A stretch of DNA of 64,000 nt, taken from positions 1 through 64,000 of the forward strand of contig JALGSU010000021.1 in the NCBI GenBank assembly GCA_029821735.1. Direction: 5' to 3'. Position numbers and translations under genes: made by a program. The DNA is from Candidatus Zipacnadia bacterium (lineage in GTDB: Bacteria > Armatimonadota > Zipacnadia > Zipacnadales > UBA5352). Position 1 is the first letter of the stretch; each line of letters starts with the position of its first letter. The notes beneath the pieces were generated by a model. That model was not told the DNA's origin, did no database searches, and saw only the letters and a list, made by a program, of their open reading frames with translations. Shown here piece after piece: positions 9,892 through 19,978 of the stretch.

Positions 9892-10920
9892 ATGACCTCA
9901 CGTGAGATCATTCAACGAGTGCTCAGTTTTGATAACCCGCCGCGCATTGGCTTCGGTTACTCGCCGTTCCAAGGCCAGACCAGGCTGGCAGACACCGCTG
10001 GCTTCGGCCCCGCCCGCGACCCGGAGTTCGAGGAGAAGCGCTGGCTCGATGACGATGGTGGCGAACAGTGGATCGATGACTGGGGCTGCACCTGGCGGCG
10101 CATCGTGGGCAGGACCATCGGCGGCGAAGTGGTGGAGCCGCCCATCAAGACGTGGGACGACCTCGACACCTGGCAGCCGCCCGCATACGATGACCCCGCT
10201 CGCTATGAGCACGGGCCCGAGGTGCGCGAGAAGTTCGCGGACCGCTACCTGCTGGGCAGTCTGACTGGCGCATGTTTCAACCGCGCCCGCTACCTGCGCA
10301 CCTTCGCCGGTTACCTCGAGGACTGCGCGGGCAACCCAGAGATGGTCAACCGCCTCAACAAGATCGTCAGTGACATCATCATCGGCCAAGTTGAGATCTA
10401 CGGTGATATCGGTTGTGACGGCGTGATGTTCTGCGAGGACTGGGGCACGCAATATCGCCTGCTGGTCAGCCCGCCGATGTGGGACAAAATGTTCAGGTGG
10501 ACCTTCGAGCGCCTGATCTCCGAGTGCCACAAGCGCAACATGACGGTCTGGATGCATTCGTGCGGCTACGTGCGCGACATCATTCCGCCGCTCGTTGATC
10601 TGGGTATGGACCTCTTCCAGTTCGACCAGCCCGAGTTGCACGGCATCGACAACCTGGCACAGTACCATGGCAAGACGACTTTCTGGCTGCCGGTCGACAT
10701 CCAGAAGATCCTGCCGACCGGCGACGAGGGCGTCATTCGCCAGCGCGCCCGCGAGTATGTTGACAAGCTGGGCCGGGATGGCGGACTTATCGTCAAGGAC
10801 TACGGTGACTGCAAGGGCATCGGAGTAGACCCGCTCTGGCAGCACTGGGGCTATGAGGAGTTCAAGAGTGTGGGCGTCTTCGACGAGGCAGAGGCCGGCC
10901 TCGATCGCTCGGAGTTGTAG
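9892..10920 (+). CDS. Uroporphyrinogen decarboxylase (URO-D)-family protein, likely corrinoid methyltransferase-like
   Basis: Family-like architecture: DNPPRIGF, WGCTWRR, MNVWMHSCGYVRDIIPPLVDLGMDLFQFDQPE, GLIVKDYGDCKGI. Confidence 0.8.
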   Translation: MTSREIIQRVLSFDNPPRIGFGYSPFQGQTRLADTAGFGPARDPEFEEKRWLDDDGGEQWIDDWGCTWRRIVGRTIGGEVVEPPIKTWDDLDTWQPPAYDDPARYEHGPEVREKFADRYLLGSLTGACFNRARYLRTFAGYLEDCAGNPEMVNRLNKIVSDIIIGQVEIYGDIGCDGVMFCEDWGTQYRLLVSPPMWDKMFRWTFERLISECHKRNMTVWMHSCGYVRDIIPPLVDLGMDLFQFDQPELHGIDNLAQYHGKTTFWLPVDIQKILPTGDEGVIRQRAREYVDKLGRDGGLIVKDYGDCKGIGVDPLWQHWGYEEFKSVGVFDEAEAGLDRSEL

Positions 10921-10943
10921 CTGATTTACAGGAGGCAGCTTCC

Positions 10944-12839
10944 ATGATCTTCGACTGGCTCAGTCGCGCATCGAAAGCCATGACCGACTCCGCGATGCCC
11001 GTCCCGCCGTATGAGAATCAGTGGCGCCAGAGTCAGGACGAGCGTCGACGCCAATGGCTGGAGATGCTTGGGCTGTGGCCGCTTCCTGAACGCACGCCCC
11101 TGCAGGCCACCTGCACCGGGACGCTCGAACGCGACGATTACGTTGTCGAGAAGTTGCACTTCCAGGCCGTGCCTGGCTGCTACACAACCGCCAATTTCTA
11201 CCGCCCGGCTGAAGTCTCTGAGCCACTGCCGGGCGTGATCTACCACTGCGGCCACGGTGGCCTCGGTAAAGCAACCGCGCACTACCAGGCGCAGGGACCG
11301 TTCTGGGCGCGCCACGGCTACGTATGCATCATCCTCGACACCATCGAGATCGGCGAGGGCCTGGGCGATCACCACGGCACCTTCCGTGGCGGGCGCTGGG
11401 ACTGGTATTCGCGCGGCTACACCCCCTCCGGCATGGAGGCGTGGGTGGGCATGCGCGCGCTGGACTACTTCGGCGAACGCGAGGATGTCGACGAGACGCG
11501 CGTCGGGATCACCGGTATCAGTGGCGGTGGTGCGGTGTCGTGGTGGCACGGGGCTGCGGACGAGCGCGTGAAGATCGTCGCACCTGTCTGCCAGACGGGC
11601 AGCGTCGAGATGCTGGTGGCAGGCCAAGGCATCAATGGTCACTGCGATTGCGCCGTCTGGAACAACTACTACGGGTGGTGCTGGCCCCAGATAGGTGCGC
11701 TCATCTGCCCACGGCCGCTGCTGGTCTGCAACGGTACCGACGATGGCCTCTGGCGCCCGTACGCTTTCCGCGAGAGCGTGCACCGCATCAAGCAGCTCTA
11801 CTCGATGCTTGGCATCGGCGGCCAGTGCGAGCTGCTCGACGAGATCATCCATCACTCCTACACGCCCACCAGCCGCCAGACCATCATGCGCTGGTTCAAT
11901 CGTCACCTGAAGGGTGACGACAGCTCGGTGACCGATGACATCACGGACTACTTCGAACCCGAAGAGAACTTGCTGGTTTTTCCCGGAGACCGTCCCGATG
12001 ACCAGATGCCGCGTGTGTTCGAGATGTTGACGCCGCCGGCAGAGCTGCCCGAGGTCGCCGACGAGTCGCAGTGGCGGTCTCACCAGCAGGCGGCGCTCGC
12101 CCGACTCCGTGACGTGAGCTTCCGGAGCATCCCCGAGGAATCCGCGGCCCGTTTGGTTGCCACTCGCACACGGGGCGGCTCCGAGACCATGCGCGCCACT
12201 GAGTACCAGTATGACCCCGGCGACGGCACGCGCTGCTTCGTTCGCGCACGCGGCCCCATCTGCGCCGACGGCCCTCTGCCCGCACTGGTGGGCGCGACGC
12301 TCGCCGCGCGGGGCATATGGTCAGGTGCTGGCGTTGGCGTACGCGAGGACATCATCGGCGGTGCGGTGGAGGTGCGCGGGGCGGGCGTGAGCGCCATGCA
12401 CGAGGACACCGCCTGGTATGTGCGCCGCTGCTGCGGCGTGCTTGGCCAGACGTTGCCCGAACGCCAAACCTTCGATCTACTCGGTGGCATCGCTCTCCTG
12501 CGCGAACTGGACCACGTGAGTGAGACCGCCGTCTACGGCCAGGGCGACGCCGCTGTGCACGCGATCTACGCGGCGTTGCTGGACGAGAGCATCAGCGAGA
12601 TCGTGCTGCAGTCGCCGCCCGCGACGCACGAGGACCCGACCACCCCGGAGATGCCCGCGGTGCTGCGGGTGGGCGATCTGCCGCACAACCTGGCGCTGGC
12701 GTTCCCGCGCCCCATCACCTTCGTAGGCGAGGTCCCGGAGGCGTATCGCTGGACCGTGGACCTCTACGAGAAGCTGGGCCGGGCCGACTGTATCCGTGTC
12801 ATCGAGACCACTGGCGAGTGGCGACCTGCGGGAGAGTGA
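10944..12839 (+). CDS. Alpha/beta hydrolase (acetyl-xylan-esterase-like), copy A1
   Basis: GVIYHCGHGG, VGITGISGGGAVSWWHGAADERVKIVAPVCQTG, CPRPLLVCNGTDDGLWRP; paralogous to 16380-18302. Confidence 0.8.
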   Translation: MIFDWLSRASKAMTDSAMPVPPYENQWRQSQDERRRQWLEMLGLWPLPERTPLQATCTGTLERDDYVVEKLHFQAVPGCYTTANFYRPAEVSEPLPGVIYHCGHGGLGKATAHYQAQGPFWARHGYVCIILDTIEIGEGLGDHHGTFRGGRWDWYSRGYTPSGMEAWVGMRALDYFGEREDVDETRVGITGISGGGAVSWWHGAADERVKIVAPVCQTGSVEMLVAGQGINGHCDCAVWNNYYGWCWPQIGALICPRPLLVCNGTDDGLWRPYAFRESVHRIKQLYSMLGIGGQCELLDEIIHHSYTPTSRQTIMRWFNRHLKGDDSSVTDDITDYFEPEENLLVFPGDRPDDQMPRVFEMLTPPAELPEVADESQWRSHQQAALARLRDVSFRSIPEESAARLVATRTRGGSETMRATEYQYDPGDGTRCFVRARGPICADGPLPALVGATLAARGIWSGAGVGVREDIIGGAVEVRGAGVSAMHEDTAWYVRRCCGVLGQTLPERQTFDLLGGIALLRELDHVSETAVYGQGDAAVHAIYAALLDESISEIVLQSPPATHEDPTTPEMPAVLRVGDLPHNLALAFPRPITFVGEVPEAYRWTVDLYEKLGRADCIRVIETTGEWRPAGE

Positions 12840-12840
12840 C

Positions 12841-14931
12841 ATGATCTATCTATGGGGGAAGAAGACAGTGAGCGTGACTGCCGCCTGCGCACTGTGCGCG
12901 ATCGGCTGTCTGGCGGCGGGGCACGCACAGCTCCGGCCTGTCGTCGAGGTCGAAGAGACCATCTACACGTACACGAACGCCCAGAACGGTTCGTCGCCGC
13001 TATGGGCCTACGGCTGCAACGCAATGGTGCGACGCGGCGATGACCTGTTCTTCAACGCCACCCGCCTTATCCCGGATGCGCAGCCGCTCAACAACGTGCG
13101 ATGGGAACTCATGCAGCGCACCGGTGACGGCTGGCAGACCGTCCAGAGCGATGAAGCAGATCGCACTCGGGAGAACTCGCCCATCGGCATCACGCGCGAT
13201 GGCCGCATCTTCATGTCCGTGAACCCGACACTGGTTCCTGACGAACGCTCTGGCGTCGCCGAGCCACGTGTGCTGATCTTTCCGGCGGACGACCCCGCCG
13301 GCGAGTACGAGACCTCGATCCCGCGCTGGGACCCCACGCCTGAGTTTCGCGAGCACTCCTACCGGGGCTTCTGCGTAGATCCGGAGAGCGGTGAATGCCT
13401 GATCCTGCAGCAGGAGGCACACATCGCCCAGCACTGGGCCTTTCGCGATCGCGATGGCGAGTGGCTGACCGGCAGTCTGGTCTTTCCTGACCCGCCAGAA
13501 TACCAGCGCGAGGAGCTGCGCTACCTCTACCCCAGCCTGGCCCTGCGCGACCGCGAAGCCTGGGTTTTCGCCCGCTCAGGCGCCACCGAGTGTATCGACG
13601 AATGGTATGAATACAAGAAGCAGTTCGGAGGCAAGAACGTCTCCCGCCGCCGCTTGGGCTTCGCGTGGACGCCCGACATCACCACCCAGCCGCTGACCGA
13701 CTGGATCGAGCTCGTGAACGTGATGGCGACCGGCGGCGAGGTCTGGAGCTGCGACCTCTACATCGATCCGGACGGTGACGCGCACATCCTGTGGTATGAG
13801 ATCAGTGTGCAACCCGCATTGCGCAGCCAGTTCTTCCCTGACACGCCCATCGTGCGCTACCTCAAGCACGGCGTTGTGCGCGAGGGCAAGCTCGTATCGG
13901 TGGACACCGTGGTCGTCGGCGGCGAGGGCTATGGCGAGGGCCGACCGCACTGGGGTCGCTTCCACGTCACCGCCGATGGTCGCCTGCTGGTAATCTATGA
14001 CTGGTGGGTCTCGCCTGCCTCCGAGGACGCTGGCGATCACCTGATGATGCTTGAGATCCTCCCCGACGGCTCCACCTCCGAGCCGGTCGAGACCCCCATG
14101 CTTTGGGCCTTCAGCACCAGGTTCGCCACCGCCAACACGCGCGGTGGTACGCTGCCCTCTGACACCATCGACATGGTCTACGCTCCGTGGGCCACACGCA
14201 GCCCGGTGCGTTACCTGCGCGTCAGACTCAGTGCCGACGCGCCGGTGGTGCGCATCGAGGGGCAGACTACGCTCCTGCCGGGCGAGGGGCGCACGCTGAA
14301 CCTGCGCGCAGTCGTCGATGACCCACAGGACGATCTGGCGGGCATCACGTGGCGACTGCCCGGTGGCGCGACGACCGAGGGCCCGGAGCTGATCTGGACC
14401 TGCGACGATCTCGACAGCTTCGAAGTCCAGGCGGTCGCCACCGATGAGGCGGGCAACTCCAGTGTCGCCACGGTCATCGCCAGCCTGCCTCCGGCAGCGA
14501 TCGCCGATGCGCAAGGGCCCGTCATCGTGCAGGCCGAAGACTTCGACGACCAGGGCGAAGGCACCACCGCACCGGTCAACATCCGCGGCAACGTTGCCCG
14601 CTGTCTGCGAGGCTGGCGAACGGCTGGTCACTGGCTTGCGTGGTCCTTTGATGCGCCGATCGAGGCCGACTACGCTGTCTACGCCAGATACGCTGCCGCC
14701 GACCCGGCCCCGCGCCGCTCGATGCTTGTCGACGGCATTTCGCCGGGCGCCGCCTTCGAGGACATCGCCTGTCCGGCAACGGGGATGGCGGGCGAGAACT
14801 GGACCGACTGGGCATGGGCACCGCTCGGCCCGGTGGTGCGCTTGACCGCTGGTGAGCACACCATTCGCCTGACCGCCATCGAGGGGAACCCGGAGTTCGA
14901 TATGCTGGCGCTGGTGCCGGTCGCGCCCTGA
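12841..14931 (+). CDS. Secreted BNR/sialidase-like beta-propeller with C-terminal CBM6/35-like domain, copy B1
   Basis: Signal peptide; EETIYTYTNAQNGSSPLWAYGC...DAHILWYE propeller repeats; C-terminal VIVQAEDFDDQGEG...AGEHTIRLTAIEGNPEFDMLALV. Confidence 0.65.
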   Translation: MIYLWGKKTVSVTAACALCAIGCLAAGHAQLRPVVEVEETIYTYTNAQNGSSPLWAYGCNAMVRRGDDLFFNATRLIPDAQPLNNVRWELMQRTGDGWQTVQSDEADRTRENSPIGITRDGRIFMSVNPTLVPDERSGVAEPRVLIFPADDPAGEYETSIPRWDPTPEFREHSYRGFCVDPESGECLILQQEAHIAQHWAFRDRDGEWLTGSLVFPDPPEYQREELRYLYPSLALRDREAWVFARSGATECIDEWYEYKKQFGGKNVSRRRLGFAWTPDITTQPLTDWIELVNVMATGGEVWSCDLYIDPDGDAHILWYEISVQPALRSQFFPDTPIVRYLKHGVVREGKLVSVDTVVVGGEGYGEGRPHWGRFHVTADGRLLVIYDWWVSPASEDAGDHLMMLEILPDGSTSEPVETPMLWAFSTRFATANTRGGTLPSDTIDMVYAPWATRSPVRYLRVRLSADAPVVRIEGQTTLLPGEGRTLNLRAVVDDPQDDLAGITWRLPGGATTEGPELIWTCDDLDSFEVQAVATDEAGNSSVATVIASLPPAAIADAQGPVIVQAEDFDDQGEGTTAPVNIRGNVARCLRGWRTAGHWLAWSFDAPIEADYAVYARYAAADPAPRRSMLVDGISPGAAFEDIACPATGMAGENWTDWAWAPLGPVVRLTAGEHTIRLTAIEGNPEFDMLALVPVAP

Positions 14932-14964
14932 TCACGCCACAGCGCGTGCGGGAGAGTGCAGACC

Positions 14965-16359
14965 ATGTCCGTGAGGGATATGATCGCGATGCTCAGCTTG
15001 GTGACGCTGATCGGCTCGGCCGTGTCCGGCAGCCCCCAACCGTTGGTGGCCACCGTGGAGATCGAGGAGCTCGTCTACACGTGGGTGGACTCTGAGAACG
15101 GTTCGTCCCCTCAGTGGACCTATGGCTCGATCATCCTCGGGCGTGTGGGGGAGGACCTCTTCTTCTCCGCCACCGAGACCATTCCCGACCAGATTCCGCT
15201 CGAGAACTGCCGCTGGGTGTTGATGCAGCGCACCGATGATGGCTGGGTCGAGGTGCAGCGTGACGCGGTCAACCGCACCCGCGAGCCCTCGCCCATCTGC
15301 GCCTTCGAGGACGGGCGCATCTTTATGTCGATCAACCCCGCGCAGGGGCCACCTGAGGAACACAGCACCCCAGCCCACCCGCGCATCCTGCAGTTCTCGG
15401 CGGCCGACCCGACCGCTCCGCCCGAGACGCTTGAGCCCGCCTTCGTCGATGACGCGGCGTTCTCCAATCACTCCTATCGGGGCTTCGGGTGTGACCCCGA
15501 GCGCGAGGAGTTGCTGTTGGTCAATGTCGAGAACTACCGGGGTCAGCATTACAGCTTCCGCGACGGCGACGGCGAATGGTCGAGCTACGGTGTTGTGCCA
15601 TTTCCGGAGCATGACAGCTTCAAAGACCCGATGGTGATGCGCTACCTCTACCCGCAGGTGGCCTTGCGCGATGGCGCGGCGCACGTCTTCACCAAAGGCG
15701 GGATTGAGGACACTGACGAGGCCCGCCACAGGTACCGTAAGGCCCGAAACATCAAGGACTCGCTGCGACCGTCGCTTGGGTATTGCTGGTCGCCAGATAT
15801 CGCCAATGAGCCGCTCGGTGAATGGGTCGCAATGGTGGACGTCATGGAGCAGGCGGGCGAAGTGTGGAACTGCGACCTGTTCGTTGACGCCGCCGGTGAC
15901 GCCCACATTCTGTGGTGGGAAGCGAGCATTGACGCTCGCCTGCGCCCCGAGTTCTTCGCGGACGTCCCGCTGACTCGTGCCATCAAGCATGGCAGCGTGC
16001 GTGGCGGCGAACTTGTGTTCTCTGAGACGCTGGTCGAGGGTGGCGAGGGCATGCCACCGGTGCGTCCGGTCTGGGCGCAGTTCCATGTCGGACCAGGTGG
16101 TCGCCTCTTCGCGTACTACTCGCAGACCTGCGCCGGGGAGGGCTGTGAGCACCCCGGCTGGAGCAACTGGGTCGTCGAACTGACCGGGGAGGGCCACGCG
16201 CAGCCGGCCCTGGTCGAACTTGAGCACCCAATGGGCACGCTCTTCATGACCGCCAAACCCAATGGTGGCATGGCGCCCTCGGACACCATCGAGCTGGTCG
16301 GTCGCCCAGTGGACGTGCCGATGACCATCAACTACATCGCAGTCAAACTCTCTCAGTAG
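14965..16359 (+). CDS. Secreted BNR/sialidase-like beta-propeller, copy B2
   Basis: Paralog of 12841-14931: EIEELVYTWVDSENGSSPQWTYGSIILGRVGEDLFFSATETIPDQIPLENCRWVLMQRTDDGW; lacks the CBM-like tail. Confidence 0.65.
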   Translation: MSVRDMIAMLSLVTLIGSAVSGSPQPLVATVEIEELVYTWVDSENGSSPQWTYGSIILGRVGEDLFFSATETIPDQIPLENCRWVLMQRTDDGWVEVQRDAVNRTREPSPICAFEDGRIFMSINPAQGPPEEHSTPAHPRILQFSAADPTAPPETLEPAFVDDAAFSNHSYRGFGCDPEREELLLVNVENYRGQHYSFRDGDGEWSSYGVVPFPEHDSFKDPMVMRYLYPQVALRDGAAHVFTKGGIEDTDEARHRYRKARNIKDSLRPSLGYCWSPDIANEPLGEWVAMVDVMEQAGEVWNCDLFVDAAGDAHILWWEASIDARLRPEFFADVPLTRAIKHGSVRGGELVFSETLVEGGEGMPPVRPVWAQFHVGPGGRLFAYYSQTCAGEGCEHPGWSNWVVELTGEGHAQPALVELEHPMGTLFMTAKPNGGMAPSDTIELVGRPVDVPMTINYIAVKLSQ

Positions 16360-16379
16360 TCGGAAGGGACAAGAACCAG

Positions 16380-18302
16380 ATGACGAGCATGACGTCCGCT
16401 GGCGTATTCGACTGGCTCTGCCGTGAAGCCCGCGCACTCTCCGCCGGGGCGCTGCTCATTCCGCCGAGCAAGGCGCTGTGGGAAGCCACCCGCGAAGAGC
16501 GTCGCCAGCAGTGGCTGAAGATGCTCGGCCTGTGGCCGCTGCCCGAGCGCACGCCGCTCGACGCCGCAGTCACGGGCACGCTTGAGCGTGATGATTACAC
16601 GGTCGAGAAGCTGCACTTCCAGTCGCTACCGCAGTGCCACGTGGCCGGCAATCTCTATCGCCCACCGGAGGTCGAGGGCAAGCTCCCCGCAGTGCTCTAT
16701 CTGACCGGCCACACACGCGGCAAAGTCAACCGGACCTACCAGCAGCAGCCGCGCTGGTTCGGCAGCCACGGCTATATCTCGCTCGTCATCGATCCCATCC
16801 AGCTCGGCGAATGCCAGGGCATGCACCACGGCACCTACCACCAGGGCCGCTGGGACTGGGTCAGCCGCGGCTACACCCCCGCGGGCACCGAAGTGTGGAA
16901 CGCGATGCGCGCCATCGACTACCTGCAGTCGCGACCGGACGTGGACCCCGAGCGCATTGGTGTCACCGGGCTGTCGGGTGGCGGCGCCATCTCCTGGGAC
17001 CTTGCTGCTGCAGACGAACGCGTCAAGTGCATCGCTCCGGTCTGCCAGACCGGCACCGTGAACTCGACCATCTGCGACCGGAGCATCGACGGGCACTGCG
17101 ATTGCGCATTCTGGATCAACTACGACCGATATGACACCTGCGACCTGGGTTCGCTCATCGCCCCGCGTCCGCTGCTGATCGCGGCGGGCACCGATGACGC
17201 GCTCTGGCGCCCTGCCGCGTTCCGCGAGACTGCGCACCGAACCAGGCGCGTGTATGAGCAACTCGGCGTGGCAGATGACTGCCAGCTCGTCGAGGACCTG
17301 GACTTCCACGGCTACTCACCGAGGCTGCGCAAAGCCATCTTCACATGGTTCAACCTGCACCTCAAGGGCGACGCTGCGCCCGTCACTGACGACGTCACCG
17401 ACTTCGACGAGCCTGAGGAGAATCTGCTGGTCTTCGGTGGCAAGCTCCCCGAGGGCGACCGCATGATGACGGTGGAAGAAGTGTTGACTCCCGTCGCTGA
17501 GCCGCCCGTCATCGACAGCGCCGAGACGCTCGGCGCCTGGCGCACTGAGACTCTCGACGCCCTGCGCGCTCTGACCTTCCGCTACACGGAGGCCGGCCGC
17601 ACACCCCACCTCATCGACGCGCATGATGATGGCGGTGGTGGCGGCATCATTGCCTACCGCTACGATTTCGACGCGGGCGATGGCACCGCATGCACGGCGC
17701 ACGTGAACGTGCGCAAGAGCGACGAGCGCCCGTTGCCCATCCTGATGGGGGTTCTGGGGGACGCGCGCTCGCCCTATGTCGGCGGCGGACAGGCGCGGCC
17801 CTCGGCGGGTGAGGGCATCGCGATGGGAGTGGCCGAAGTCCGTGGCACCGGTGCTTCGCAGATGGGCGATGGCATCACCTGGACGGTGCGGCGTGGCGCT
17901 GTCATGTGCGGCGTCACGGTGCCCGAGCGCCAGACCCACGACCTGCTGGCGGCGGCGGCACTGGTGCGCAACCTGCCGGTTGTCTCAGACGTAGTGTTGT
18001 TTGGAGGTGGGCCGTGGGCGGCGCACGCCATCTACGCTGCGGCGCTGGACGAGGCCGTGACCGAACTGGTCCTCGCCGTTCCGCCGGCCACGCACACTGA
18101 TCCGGACACACCGGAGTTCGCGGGCGTGCTCAGCATCTGCGACTTGCCGCAGGCGCTGGCGCTGATCTTCCCGCGCCCGATCACTTTCGTTGGCTCAATC
18201 CCGGACGCCTACCAGTGGACGGTAGACGCCTACGCCTGTGCGGGAATGGCTGACCGCATCCGCGTCATCGAGGCCACAACTGACTGGAAACCGTTCGAGT
18301 AA
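16380..18302 (+). CDS. Alpha/beta hydrolase (acetyl-xylan-esterase-like), copy A2
   Basis: Shares MLGLWPLPERTPL...GTLERDDYTVEKLHFQ and IGVTGLSGGGAISWDLAAADERVKCIAPVCQTG with A1. Confidence 0.8.
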   Translation: MTSMTSAGVFDWLCREARALSAGALLIPPSKALWEATREERRQQWLKMLGLWPLPERTPLDAAVTGTLERDDYTVEKLHFQSLPQCHVAGNLYRPPEVEGKLPAVLYLTGHTRGKVNRTYQQQPRWFGSHGYISLVIDPIQLGECQGMHHGTYHQGRWDWVSRGYTPAGTEVWNAMRAIDYLQSRPDVDPERIGVTGLSGGGAISWDLAAADERVKCIAPVCQTGTVNSTICDRSIDGHCDCAFWINYDRYDTCDLGSLIAPRPLLIAAGTDDALWRPAAFRETAHRTRRVYEQLGVADDCQLVEDLDFHGYSPRLRKAIFTWFNLHLKGDAAPVTDDVTDFDEPEENLLVFGGKLPEGDRMMTVEEVLTPVAEPPVIDSAETLGAWRTETLDALRALTFRYTEAGRTPHLIDAHDDGGGGGIIAYRYDFDAGDGTACTAHVNVRKSDERPLPILMGVLGDARSPYVGGGQARPSAGEGIAMGVAEVRGTGASQMGDGITWTVRRGAVMCGVTVPERQTHDLLAAAALVRNLPVVSDVVLFGGGPWAAHAIYAAALDEAVTELVLAVPPATHTDPDTPEFAGVLSICDLPQALALIFPRPITFVGSIPDAYQWTVDAYACAGMADRIRVIEATTDWKPFE

Positions 18303-18315
18303 GGGAGAGATCATC

Positions 18316-19221
18316 ATGTCCGCATGGCAGGTCTGCAGCCTGGTGGTAGCAGCGGCGGCGCTGTGTGGGGCAGCCCGCGCGCAGGAGCCAGTGGATACTG
18401 CGCGCATCATCAACTTTGTCGTCATCGGTGATCCGCATCTCTACACGAACGCTCCGCGGAACGTTCCGCAGGTCATCGAGCGCATAAACGCGCTGCCGAT
18501 ACAGCCAGACTTCGTCATTAGCATGGGTGACAACATCGCCGGTGGCGAGGACCACGAAGTCCTCGCCGACGCGAGGACGTACCATGATTACGCCAACCAA
18601 CTCAGCGCGCCGCACTACTACGTCATCGGCAACCACGAGTGCATCCCCGTCGAAGTCTACCGACTGCTGACTTGGGATGAGCTGCTTGGTGCGTGGGAGA
18701 TGGACAGCCGCTGGTACAGCTTCGACGTCAAGGGCTTCCACGTAATCGTGATCGACGGCTGGATATCGCTGCGCAGCGACAAGCACGCCGACGTCCTCAA
18801 GGCCGAGTTGGCTTGGCTGGCCGCCGACCTGGAGGCCTGTGAACTGCCCACCATGGTCTTCGTCCACCAGGCCATCGGCTTCCAGCAGGCGGATTCCCCC
18901 TCCTGGATCGCGACTGACAATCGCAAGTTCTGGCCGCCGGGCAACCCTCTTGAGACCGTCATCCAGAAGCACGCAGACAAGATCGTGGGTGTCTTCGAGG
19001 GGCACAAGCACGCCAGCCTCTGGAAGACCTGTTGCGGGGTCACTTACCACCAGATCGGTGCCTCGTTCATACATGATGGGCAATTCGCGCAGGTCTTCAT
19101 TGACGCGCAGACCCGCCGGTTCTTCGTGCTTGGGCACCCCGAGCGCAATGAACGGGATGAGGCGTGGAGTATCCAGCAGACCTACGGTGACCGACGTCTG
19201 ATGGAGGCGCTGCAGCGCTAA
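18316..19221 (+). CDS. Secreted calcineurin-like metallophosphoesterase
   Basis: Signal peptide; VVIGDPHLY, ISMGDNIAG, VIGNHE, FEGHKH motifs. Confidence 0.88.
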   Translation: MSAWQVCSLVVAAAALCGAARAQEPVDTARIINFVVIGDPHLYTNAPRNVPQVIERINALPIQPDFVISMGDNIAGGEDHEVLADARTYHDYANQLSAPHYYVIGNHECIPVEVYRLLTWDELLGAWEMDSRWYSFDVKGFHVIVIDGWISLRSDKHADVLKAELAWLAADLEACELPTMVFVHQAIGFQQADSPSWIATDNRKFWPPGNPLETVIQKHADKIVGVFEGHKHASLWKTCCGVTYHQIGASFIHDGQFAQVFIDAQTRRFFVLGHPERNERDEAWSIQQTYGDRRLMEALQR

Positions 19222-19303
19222 GCGGAAGTTCCATGCTGGCCCCATGAGCCGACCGGTGACCGGTCGGCCGTTGCGCGTGGAGCGATGAGGAGGTGTTGAG
19301 CCA

Positions 19304-19978
19304 GTGGCTGAGAGAGCGGCCCCGATCCTGCGCAGAGCCGGCGCTCGTGACATGCTGGCTGTGGCTCACGTCTACCTCGCGGCCTTTCCAGAGACGCTCG
19401 TGGACCTGAACATCGCTGGCCTGCGCCCGTTGGCAGTAGCGGACATCATGGCCATATGCCAGCGCGCTGACCCCGACGGCTTCCTGTTGGCTGAGGTCGA
19501 CGAGCGTGTGGTGGGCTATGCCATCTGCCCGACAGACACTGGCCGGATCTGGCGCACCGGGCTTCTGCGTGGACACCTGTGGTGCATGTTCTGGCACTGG
19601 ATCACCGGGCGCTATGGGATAGGGCTGGGCTCGACCACTCGTCTGATGCAGGAGAAGCTGCTCTTCTGGCGTCACTCAGGTATGCCCGAAGCTGACTGCG
19701 TTGCGCGCGTCCTCTCGCTCGCCGTCCACCCGGACGCCCAGGGCATGGGACTGGGCAAGCTCCTCATGACCGCGGGACTTGACTACCTGCGCGAGCGGGG
19801 CACCCAGCGCATTCGTCTGGAAGTGCGCCCTGACAACGCGTCCGCGCACCACATCTACGAGAAGCTGGGCTTTCGCGTCGTGGGCCAGGTCAGCGATACG
19901 CGCGGACCGTGGGATGTGATGATCCTCGATCTGACGCATACCGCCCGGTCGCCTGACGGGGGAATGGGGTCCGCCTGA
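19304..19978 (+). CDS. GNAT-family N-acetyltransferase
   Basis: LSLAVHPDAQGMGLGKLLMTAGLDYLRERGTQRIRLEVRPDNASAHHIYEKLGFRVVG; GTG start with upstream gaggagg. Confidence 0.88.
   Translation: MAERAAPILRRAGARDMLAVAHVYLAAFPETLVDLNIAGLRPLAVADIMAICQRADPDGFLLAEVDERVVGYAICPTDTGRIWRTGLLRGHLWCMFWHWITGRYGIGLGSTTRLMQEKLLFWRHSGMPEADCVARVLSLAVHPDAQGMGLGKLLMTAGLDYLRERGTQRIRLEVRPDNASAHHIYEKLGFRVVGQVSDTRGPWDVMILDLTHTARSPDGGMGSA

Noticed and set aside
14932-16437. 501-aa minus-strand ORF (and similar ones at 13576-14859, 47123-48325, 45878-47089)
   Set aside because: Mirror ORFs of strongly supported + strand genes.
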